A stretch of 64,000 bases of DNA from Lithodes maja (Eukaryota > Arthropoda > Malacostraca > Decapoda > Lithodidae). Below are positions 9,576 through 19,095 of the stretch, one piece after another. The position numbers and the translations under genes were made by a program. The DNA is taken from assembly GCA_037953745.1 (NCBI GenBank), contig JBAKBP010003169.1, forward strand, positions 62,001 through 126,000. The letters are read 5' to 3'. How positions within the stretch are numbered: position 1 is the first letter of the stretch; each line of letters starts with the position of its first letter. The notes beneath the pieces are model-generated. The model was not told the DNA's origin. It made no database searches and saw only the letters and a program-made list of their open reading frames with translations.

Positions 9576-9576
<1 letters not shown>

Positions 9577-9621
<45 letters not shown>

Positions 9622-9650
9622 TATATATATAATAATAATAATAATAATAT
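9577..9650. repeat. (AT)n then (AAT)n microsatellite
   Basis: A long AT run interrupted by CAGT, then AAT units. Confidence 0.9.
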
Positions 9651-9689
9651 ACAATAGGTGAAGCAGTAACACAAATTAGAGTATTAGTG

Positions 9690-9760
9690 AGTGGGAGGAG
9701 TATAATCTGTAATTAGAGGACCGCCTTGGTCCCTTAATTACAATATTTACTCCTCCCACT
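9690..9760. repeat. 33-bp-arm hairpin
   Basis: Arms 9690-9722 and 9728-9760 are inverted copies with a few mismatches around a 5-base loop (GCCTT). Each arm starts with GTGGGAGGAGT or its reverse complement. It may be a hairpin relic of a MITE; no coding content. Confidence 0.75.
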
Positions 9761-10198
9761 CCATACTAGGCTACAGGTACTTCTCTTCCTTGATCATACA
9801 AATTCTAGTTTTAACTGGATTTTTAATAGTGGTTACTATCGTACTAGGCATAAGTATCTCTCATAATGTACAAATTATATATATATATAAATATTAAAAT
9901 ACCCCAAAAAGGGAATTCCCCCACCAACCTCCCAACCAACAACCCAGTGGTAATTCCGCAAGAACCAGAGCAAAAACCAACCGAGACGAAAGGACCGAAC
10001 AGCAAGAAGGGAAAGTGGGACGCTCCCGCAAGATCAAAGGAAGCCGCCAACCCTGTCAGTCAACAGAGGAGCGCACGACTGGACCAGGGGACCAACCCCA
10101 ACACGGCCGGAAAGAAAAAGGCCCCAAAGGCACGTAGGCCAAAAATGGTGGATCCCCAACCTTTTTAACATTCACAATACTCACATACCAAACCCATG

Positions 10199-10985
10199 CT
10201 CAGCTGTCCTTTTTCTGTTGTAGTAACTAAGTATAGATAAGTGCCCCCGTGCTCAGTTGCCCCCCTTGCCTTGTAACTAAGTGTATATATAATATTAACC
10301 GGAGTATGCCACCTGTATTGATGCGACATAGCGGCACTGTCCTTGTGTCGTATTGTGCCACGTGCATACCAACCCGGGTTCATCATCTTATTAGGACGAC
10401 GTCTATAATGCCGTCGTTTATGCATGTATTCACTCCATAGGGTAACTATCTGTTACCCACGATGTTTCTCTTTTCCACTTAACTCCGCATGTTACACGCC
10501 TATTAAAAACCCAGTCTTCTAAAATACAAACCACATGATTTTCCTCCTAGACATTCCTGATGTACCAACTAAGTATGTATTTCATGAGATAACCACCTTG
10601 TGGGTTATAGTACTTTCATTTGTGTAGGTGCGAAGCCGAGCTCAAAACACCTTCGATTTCCAGTCCACAATGAGCCCGATCATGATTATGTCACTCCTAT
10701 AATTAATTATGTAACCCACATACCCCCCCTTGCTCAGCTGTTCCTTTCTTCTGTAGTAACTAGATATATATAGATATGTGCCCCGTGCTCAGTTGCCCCC
10801 CCTTGCCTTGTTCTTTTAGTAACTAAGTGTATATATAATATTAACCGGAGTATGCCACCTGTATTGATGCGACATAGCGGCACTGTCTTTGTGTCGAATC
10901 GTATTCCGTGCATTCCAACCAAGTCCCATTCACCTTAAGTTGACAACAACTAATACTGTCCTTCATGCATGTATTTCAGTCCTTA
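10199..10985 (+). repeat. Internal ~535-bp tandem duplication in the long LTR
   Basis: The segment beginning CTCAGCTGTCC at 10199 recurs at 10734 (CTCAGCTGTTCC), with the shared core ATGCGACATAGCGGCACTGT. The inverted LTR copy at 19.1-22.0 kb has the same two modules, so the duplication is old within this subfamily. Confidence 0.75.
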
Positions 10986-12281
10986 GGGTAATTATCTTCT
11001 ATCCGCCATGTTATTCCCCTCTTCCATTTACTTTTCCACAATTGTTACACGTCTCCCAATCACCACCTCATAATCCACAATCCACATTACTCTGTTTTGC
11101 TTCGTGACCCCATGCTCAGTGGTCACCTGTTTTGTGGGTCACCCTGTCTTTTGCCCCTTCACGCCCCGCTGCACACGCCACCCTACCTGTTCGATCGTAG
11201 GGGAATGCCACCCCTATGTCCAGCGCATTAAGGGTCACGACCCTAGGTCACGAGCAGCGCGGCACCTAGCCTCAAACCACCCCCTTTCCAATATCCAACC
11301 TCCCCCTGTAAAGACGCCCAGACGAACGTTCTAACAGGCCGATCCCGTTCATTTCCTCACCCCAATAAATAGCAGATAAAGACTCATTCTTGTAACCCCA
11401 TTTACTACCCTCTAACTTACTAGCCCAACTCACAACCTGAACCAGGAGGGCGGACGGCGCGAGGCTACAGCAGCCAACCTCTCACCCCTAAGAAGTCGAC
11501 GGTTCCGCCTGACTTGCATTTTCACGAAAACTACTATTATGAGCCCCATGAGTAATCCTAGTAAGTAAAAACTAGAACCCAGGATCAACCCTCCCTCGGA
11601 GTATCACTCTTGACACCACCGCATCATAAGAAAACCCCATTAGCGTAGAGAATCCCATATATACATTATTTAAGGAGTGGCATGCCCCCCAACCCCAAAG
11701 GGACACCCCCAACCCCCGCGGACGTTCACCATGACCCACACGTAGCCAACAACTTCTTGTCAGATACCAGGTGAATTTCCAACAGGTGATGAACTAACCC
11801 TCTAAATACCTATCCAAATACCATCCTATCCCATCCTTAACCAAAACCAAAATCTTCCTTATCCCATCCTAGATTAAGAATAGCATGTCAGCTAGACCAG
11901 AGAAGGATATTTAGGTGAATTGATGAATAATACCTCCCAGCCTATTCACGTAGTGCGCCAGTAAAGTAGTCCCTATGAACCTTCACCAAATCCGCCTAAA
12001 TAACTCTACTAGTACCTCATAATAGAGTTAAGATATCCACGATCATAAATCAGACCACAAGTTACTTACCGCCACATTAAAAAAACCCTCCCTAACCCCC
12101 TAAGTTCACCAGAATAAATTAACTACTTCATAGCATCGACATCCAATACTTCTAGAACATTCCTGAAGCTTCCTTGACCTGCCTATAAATAAGACCCAGA
12201 GACAACAGTCGGGCAGTTGAATATTAGAGCTCAAAGCAACGGTTGACCGGTTGACCGCATTGTGTTGTCATCTAGTGTTCA

Positions 12282-12299
12282 CCCCCCCCCCCCCCCCCC
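12282..12299 (+). repeat. Poly-C tract (18 C)
   Basis: Lies in the long LTR. The inverted copy has an interrupted G tract at about 19890. Confidence 0.95.
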
Positions 12300-13564
12300 T
12301 CAAGATTCGAGATAACTTCGGCGTTCCATGATCTGTGCAACTCTGTGAGGAAGTGAATTTAAGTTTTATGAATATATTATTGCGTTCGGGACTGCCGACT
12401 GTTCGGAGACCAACCGATTCTCCCATTTTTGGTTGTTTCCTGAACGTCTGGTAGTGCCCTCTTTACTACTTAAGTTAATGAATAATCATAACTCATAACT
12501 GATCTAAGGCAGAAAGATCGTTATGTTAGAAGGGATTATGTGAGCAACCTAATAGAGGATTCTGCAAGCATAACTCCTTGGCAACAATTGACTGTAGGCC
12601 TTATCAGCATTGTTGACAAAAAGGCGAAAAGCCGCCCGCGTTCCTTGAACCTCTTCTACATATTGGGACGTCATCATGGCTACGCAAAAAGCCCAACTTG
12701 GATGGCCCCGGAGCTGCTGTTAACCCCCGACACCACCGAGACAAGATAACCAGGAAAACTCGATCACAGTGTTAACTCGCAAAGTACCAAATTACGGTAC
12801 CATTAACTCAACCAGCCAGTGTATGCGTTTATGTATCAATCTCTCTGATGTTAGGAAGAAAGTGATTTATTATGCTAGTATGTATTAACATATATCAGTG
12901 AAATTTAGTTTAGGCGAACTGACTCCCGTAATTATTCTTGCCATCAGGTTTTACCTCGCCAAAGAAATAAGTCCACATTAGGACTACGGCTCGAGAAAAA
13001 GCAATTTTGAAAGAAGTGATTGAGACTCTACCAGAAACCTGATTCGCCCCTCACTGATATTTTTCGGTCTAAAGTGTTACCTAAACAGCCAAATATACTA
13101 GACCAGTGCAACTAGCTACAGTTATCCCTTTACGTTAATTCTTGGGCTATAACCATATTACCTATACCTTCATCCTAGATTGAGAGTCATATTACCAGAG
13201 AGTTAATACAGCGAGATACCTAACCCGCGTGATTCGTGTACTCTAATATCTTACAAATAAGGTGATCAGAAGCATAATACCTGAACGTTGGAAGTGGGAA
13301 GTGAACCTCCATCCAAATCCGCGAGAAGTGCTAGAGATTGTAAAACGTCTAAAACTACGTATCTGACTTATTCAATTTACCATTGTTTCAAGTGCACATA
13401 TAACCATTATTCTACCTAGTGTTTTTGGAGAATAAAGCTGCATTATAAACCATTACTGTGATGTTATTTATACCATCGGTTGATTCTATTGTGTACTGTG
13501 CGTGAACCCAATCTTGCAGAACTCACCTATACCAAGTTAATCCTGTATAAAAGCAGGGCATAAC

Positions 13565-13565
<1 letters not shown>

Positions 13566-13601
<36 letters not shown>
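13566..13601. repeat. (AT)n microsatellite at the LTR right flank
   Basis: AT run directly after the LTR end; a similar AT run precedes the LTR start at about 9876-9895, so the LTR probably landed in one AT tract. Confidence 0.85.
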
Positions 13602-13605
<4 letters not shown>

Positions 13606-14490
13606 ACGTATCTTGATCCTCAAGTGGTTAACTTGATGAATCTAGATAGCACAGAGATATATATTAAGGTATCAGTCAGCTGAAGGCAAAACAAAAGTAA
13701 AATCTAATAAAATTATTTCCTGTTGTTGCTTCCTTTCCTTTTGGGTCTTAGGACTTGGTATCCTTTATTGACTGATACTCTTTAATTATGAAAAATACTG
13801 AAACTAATTAAAGTCATGTAGTATTTATAAAGAATTATTATTTAACCGAAGCTTAGTAGGCTATGGTTATGAACCGAAGAAGTTATAATTATCTAAAGAA
13901 GGACTATTAATTCTATAAAAAGTCTTGAAAGATAAATATTAAAGTAAGAATATTTCTGTCTCTTACCCTTTTTGAAATGAATAGATAGTTTTCTAAATGT
14001 CCTTTTATTTATATTTAATGTAATTATTCTTGGTTCTTGTCTTACGTTAATAGTATTATATTATTATTATCATCAGGATTTATATCAAAGTCACATAAAA
14101 AGTTAGATATATATTTAATAATTAGTCAAATGTATTTCTTAACCACGTAACAATGAGGTTTAATTAGGAGTAAATTAAGTTACAGGATCGCTTCATAGAT
14201 TCGATTCAGGTCTCACTCAAATAATATGAAAGGCAAAATAATGTTTTGAAGCTAAAAGAATTTTCTTCAGCTTAGGAAATCACTAGAAGTAATATTAACA
14301 CAGCCATGTTAGTCTAAGGCGATATTACTAATATGAGACAATAGCATCACCGTACTAAGCACCGTTAAGCAATGTAAGCTTAATTAAAAGAAAATGAAAG
14401 AACTCGTAAGTATTAATATAAAACAATAGTATTACTTTCATCATAACCCAATTACTTAAAGAGTTGCTTTAGTCCACAAGTTAGTCAACT
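13602..14490. other. Unassigned AT-rich stretch
   Basis: No gene seen. It opens with GATCCTCAAGTGGTTAAC (13617-13634), almost the same as the right arm of the foldback at 26590-26815, so it may hold an end of that MITE family. Confidence 0.4.
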
Positions 14491-14672
14491 AAAATAGTTA
14501 AGTACATAATAATAGCGTTAACGTTAAATCCCAATCAAATAGTTACGTACATAATAGTAGCGTTAACGTTAATTCGCAATCAAATAGTTAAACACATAAT
14601 AGTAGCGTTAACGTTAATTCTCAATCAAATAGTTAAGCACATAGTAGCGTTAACGTTAATTCCCAATCACAT
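14491..14672 (+). repeat. 45-bp tandem repeat, four copies
   Basis: Units contain TAGCGTTAACGTTAA and ATAGTTAA motifs; the last unit is a few bases shorter. Each carries the palindrome GTTAAC. No coding content. Confidence 0.85.
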
Positions 14673-15163
14673 ATCTCACTAACCAACATAACGTAAGTGT
14701 TTACACCGAACACACTTAACACACATTTATATAATCTGACTGACAGTCACAATCCCATTATAATACTTCACCCCGTCTTCCTCCAGCTGCAAGTTCACCT
14801 TCCCCAACTCCAAATGAGACTCATTTGAATGCCCACAACTCGGGTCTTATATACTAAACAATGATGGTCTAGGAACGAATCAGGAGGCGGGGGGTGGTGC
14901 CCGCTCCAATCACAGCTCCTCGAGTTGCATAGCAGGTGCCTGGTCCATTCACAGCTCCTGGCGTCGATCATACGTCATAGCGTCGGGTAGTTTGCAGGGT
15001 CCCCTATGACGCACGCAGGTGTGAAGGTTTGTTTGCTGGTATGCGGCGAACTGGTTTCCCCACTCGCTAGTTCGCTCGCTAGTTTGCTTCGCCGCTTGGG
15101 TAGTTTGGCTCCTTCAACTCTAATTCTAACTCTTAAATTAACATACAGGGCTCCGTATGTCAG

Positions 15164-15165
<2 letters not shown>
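14673..15165. other. Unassigned stretch
   Basis: Moderately GC-rich between 14760 and 15120, with repeated CACAGCTCCT (about 14912 and 14949). No gene or known repeat recognised. Confidence 0.45.

Positions 15166-15217
<52 letters not shown>
15166..15217. repeat. (AT)n microsatellite
   Basis: About 50 bp of pure AT. Confidence 0.95.
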
Positions 15218-15219
<2 letters not shown>

Positions 15220-15237
15220 TATATATCACAAATACAC

Positions 15238-15402
15238 GTGAGCCACTAAATGTTTCTAATCTCTCAGTGGGGTTCGAACCGCCGACCATCAGGACGATAG
15301 CCGACGCTTTACACCACTGCCGTGGTGTAGTTGATTAAAGCGTCGGCTATCGTCCTGACGGTCGGTGGTTCGAACCCCACTGAGAGATTAGAAACATATA
15401 TA
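15238..15402. repeat. Two tRNA-like SINE heads, head to head
   Basis: Inverted repeat centred near 15322 with ~75-bp arms. The right arm, on the plus strand, has a box-A-like TGGTGTAGTTGATTAAAGCG at about 15324 and a box-B-like GGTTCGAACCCC at about 15367. The left arm is the same sequence inverted, with a short deletion after the box-A start. The acceptor ends do not pair, so these are tRNA-derived SINE heads and not working tRNA genes. Confidence 0.65.
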
Positions 15403-15502
15403 CAGTATATATTATGTTTAAGGTTGTTATTTAATTACAACTGTGAATAGATATTGTGGTTAGATAATTTATAATATATATATATCAGTATCATTGTTTC
15501 AG

Positions 15503-17425
15503 TTGCCAGTCCAACAGAGATGTCCAGCAGGAGAACTGGGAGAGCAGCAACTCTTGGATTAAAGAGAACTGCAGAAGAAATGCTACATGATCGATATCTT
15601 AAGCCGAGTAATTATAGCCCAAGCTTAGAGGTAGAGACAGTGATATACAGAAACACTGTAGATAGTCAAAATCCAACTATAATGTAGGACGTGGCGAGTC
15701 TATTGTCCTGCAAGATGGCAAGAGATCCTGTAGAGATTGTAAAGTTATTCATGATGAATTGCATAAGAAAATACAGAAGTTGGAAAAAGAGGTAGAGCTT
15801 TGGCGTGATCAATAGTTGTCCTTGAAACAGAAAAATACTGAGGAACAAAATCAGGTCATACACGAAGTGCAACAGAAAGTCGATGATGCACTACAACCTT
15901 TGTTCACTAAAACACAGATAGATATTCTCATCAGTAAAAAGAAAAACGCTAAGTTTTGTCCAGAATAGGATATAATTATCATCTGCAATGACACTACGGA
16001 GTCTAAAGTGTTACAAATATCTAAAATATGTCAAAGGTTTTCCTTTGCCATCTGTGAGCACATTAAAAGACAGCAAAACATGTGTTATGTGAACCTGGTC
16101 TTTTATCACCTGTCTTGTCACTTATGAAGTTCAAGTCTGAAACTTTAGATTCGGTAGAAAAGCTGGCAGTCATATCTTTCGATGAGATGAGTATTGCAAA
16201 ACAATGGAGCTACGACAAAGGTACAGACACACTGTATAAACCACACAAAAGTGTCCAGGTAGTTATGTTGAGAGGCCTTGTAGGTAAGTGGAAACAGCCA
16301 ATATATTTTGACTTTGATCAATCAAACGTGCAAAATATATTGACATATTTGATAGAGAGAATAGAGTTAATTAGCAGGCTACCCAGTTGTTGCAATAGTG
16401 CACGATTTAGGAACTACCAATCTCCGTGTATGGAAACAATTTGGTATAGATCCTCTCAAACATAATCAAATGTCTTTCAAAAATCCAGTGGCTGATAAAG
16501 ACATTTTTGTATTTGCTGATGTTCCTCATTTGTTAAAGCTAATTAGGAATAATTTTATTGATTCAGGGGTTGAGTTGCAGAACGGAGATATAGTTTCTGC
16601 TGCATGCATTCACGTAATGCTGCTCAATACCAAAACAGAATATGGATAATTAGCTTACAAAGTGAGTGATATTCACCTCACAGTCACTGGTCAACAAAGA
16701 CAACGTGTGAAATATGCAACACAGTTGTTGTCAGAGAGCTGTGCAAGTTCAATCATGTTTTTAGGCGAGAAAGGAGTTCTGGAGTCTAAAAACTGGAAAG
16801 AAACGGCTAAGTTCATCTTACTAGCAGATAACTGGTTTGACGTCATGAATTCCTCCAACTATGGTGATAAGAAACTTCGCTGTGGATATGGAATGTATTT
16901 TGATGAACAGACAAGTATGATTGACACAGTGAGCACCATGAGAGTATGTAACTCTGTGTCAAGCTCACTCTATTCCTTTCAGAAACGAATATTATCATCT
17001 TGCAATTCACTCATAGGATTAATGGCTATGTTAAAGAACAGTCATCAGCTTGATTATATAATGACCCGAAGACTAAATCAAGATTGCCTAGAACATTTCT
17101 TTGGGTGCATCAGGCAAATGAGTGGACCTCAGGATCACCCAGATTCAGTCCACTTTAAATATAGACTGAACAAATATTTGTTAGGAAGAGAAGTCGCCCT
17201 GATCAGTGACAAATGCAACATTAGCCAACATGCTGATAATGATGAGTGTGTTATTTATGGGGTGGTGTCAGGTGCAACTCCAGAGACACCGAACTCCTAT
17301 GACCGTGAACTGGGCCTAGAAATTTGCCCAACTAGCTTGCTATTCAAGGATATGGACTTTGAAATGGATAATATGACTGATGAGCTGTCTGATGAGTTGC
17401 ATGAAGGTGAAAATAGTTGCCTCGT
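15503..17425 (+). pseudogene. P-type (THAP9-like) transposase, decayed
   Basis: Follows a possible splice acceptor (TTTCAG to 15502). In order: N-terminal segment from an ATG at 15518; frame change near 15680; a coiled-coil-like, Lys/Glu-rich part with IQKLEKEVELW and an in-frame stop at about 15812; a frame with KTQIDILISKKK; then the RNase H-like catalytic core. Catalytic-type acidic residues can be matched to the P-transposase pattern: FDEMS (D at 16181), ADVPHLLKLIRNN (D at 16518) and CLEHFFG (E at 17091). The core is broken by a frameshift near 16390 and a TAA at 16647-16649. The C-terminal end dissolves into unrelated sequence after about 17425. The family cuts and pastes DNA; this copy cannot encode an active enzyme. 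Confidence 0.8.
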
Positions 17426-17564
17426 TTTTTTGGTAAATTTATTTAAGGGGAGAAGGATACCAGGCCCCCCGCCCCCCGCCCCCGATCCCCTTTAGCCGAC
17501 TTCTACGTCTCGCCGGAGAAAAGCGGTGGTGGAAATTTCTCACCCCTCCACCACAGAGGAGGAT
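17426..17564. other. GC-rich junction between transposase and foldback
   Basis: C-rich run (about 17463-17490), then an imperfect inverted pair GGTGGTGGAAATTTC / CCTCCACC. No gene. Confidence 0.4.
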
Positions 17565-19013
17565 TACCATAAATAGCATTAATACTTCACCATATGCGCC
17601 TATTATAGGTTGATTATAAAGGTATTAACCTGTAACAACAATAAAACGAGTGAAAACAGCGTTTGGATGGTCAAAATCGTCGATACAGGCCGCGAGTTAC
17701 ATAATGTATGGGTGAGGCAACCTGCTTTCCCGCCAATTTCCCCCAAGGCCACTGAGACACTGTCGATCGATACTCTCTCTCTCTCTCTTGCACTCGCTTG
17801 CTAACAGTGATGACAATGCCCTGCTTGCAACTCGCTAATGTTAGCACGAAAATATACCTCAGAATAAGGGAATAACAGGGAAAATAGGTAATAACTGAAG
17901 GAGGGGAGGAAAGTGGGGAAAGAGGGGAGGTAGAGGACTGATACTTTGCATGGCCCAAGGCCAATTTTTTTTTTTTTTTTTCGATGTTTAAAATTGATTT
18001 TTTTTTTCTCTGACTCTTAACCCGTACAGCCCCAGCGACGCGCCTGGCGCGTCGGCGATGTATGTAACGCACAGCCCCAGAGACGCGCCTGGCGCGTCAC
18101 CCTAATTTCCCCTTATTGCGCCGACCGTAACCTCAGGTGTAGCCACGCAAGAGGGCTCAGATTTGTATGGGAACTGTGTACGTATCCCACGCAACCGTGC
18201 CGATGGTTGAAAACTCTCAAAGTCCACGTGCGTGCGCGCGGAGCGCGCAATAACCTGGTTTTTTGGGATAATTGCCTTCAATTTTTTACTCTTATAAAAT
18301 CCGTTTTCGGGGGCTCTGTAGGACCATTTTTTAAGCTTTTTGAGCGGTTTTTCGTGGTTTTTCCTTCATTCCTAACCCATTCGCTATTGTTTCTGGAATA
18401 AAACCATTTTTTGAAAACCGGCCGGGTTCTGGTGCGCAAACATTACAAAACTAGCCGGGGCTCCACGGGTTAAGAGTCTTCCCGCAGTCCGCCGGGGGAA
18501 CTCTTAAGAGTCTTCCCGCAGTTCCCGGGCTAAGAATTCCCCCGGCGGACTGCGGGAAGACTCTTAAAAGTCAGGGAAAAAAAAAATCAATTTAAAACCA
18601 ATTTTTTTTTTTTTTGCCCCTGGGCCATGCAAAATATCACTCCTCTACCTCCCCTCCTTCTCCACTTTCCTCCCCTCCTTCAGTTATCACATATTATCCC
18701 TGTTATTCCCTTATTCTGTGGTATATTTTCGTACTAACATTAGCGAGTTGCAAGCAGGGCATTGTCATCACTGTTAGCAAGCGAGTGCAAGAGAGAGAGA
18801 GAGAGTATCGATCGACAGTGTCTCTCCAGACTTGGGGAAAAATGGCGGGAAAGGAGGTTGCCTCAGCCATACATTATGTAACTCCCGGCCTGTATCGCCG
18901 ATTTTGACCATCCAAACGCTGTTTCCACTTGTTTTATTGTTGTAACAGGTTAATACCTTTATAATCAACCTATAATAGGCGCATATGGTGAAGTATTAAT
19001 GCTATTTATGGTA
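17565..19013. mobile_element. Foldback element with ~450-bp arms
   Basis: Arms 17565-18020 and about 18558-19013 are inverted copies. They start TACCATAAATAGC, include a (CT)n/(GA)n run, a T-rich tract and GGCGCATATGG/CCATATGCGCC. The ~540-bp centre carries two copies of the 17-bp palindrome GACGCGCCTGGCGCGTC (18037-18053 and 18082-18098) and a second inverted pair built on TCTTCCCGCAGTCCGCCGGG. No transposase frame lies inside. I could not define a target-site duplication. Large foldback structure without coding fits FB-type or MITE-like elements. Confidence 0.75.
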
Positions 19014-19095
19014 AAATGAATATTTTAGTGATGGAAACAGCTCAAATACGTGCGCACAGGCAGAGGTGTCTCATACCCCCTATGCGCACTTCAGA
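19014..19095. other. Unassigned 80 bp
   Basis: Short unique stretch between the foldback and the LTR copy. Confidence 0.4.

Larger units (their letters stand above)
9896..13565 (+). mobile_element. Solo long LTR, subfamily 1 (left arm of inverted repeat)
   Basis: About 3.67 kb. It starts AAAATACCCCA and ends GGGCATAACA, matching the ends of the long LTRs at 22012-25229 and 35454-39228 (read on their minus strand). No primer-binding site or gag follows, so it is a solo LTR or LTR remnant. Both flanks are AT-repeat DNA. It is closely related to the inverted partial copy at 19096-22011: a 76-codon stretch at 11104-11334 differs at about five residues from its counterpart at 20836-21066. LTRs this long are rare; the interior is non-coding apart from a basic small frame near the start (to 10168). 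Confidence 0.7.

Noticed and set aside
13602..14152. Candidate 551-bp solo LTR with ends TGTTACGT...ACGTAACA
   Set aside because: The 8-bp inverted ends are perfect, but no target-site duplication (TATAT against ATGAG), primer-binding site or second copy is visible.
15324..15395. Functional tRNA gene
   Set aside because: Box A and B are present, but acceptor arms do not pair and the sequence continues into a repeat body. Same verdict for 49004-49151 and 34140-34215.
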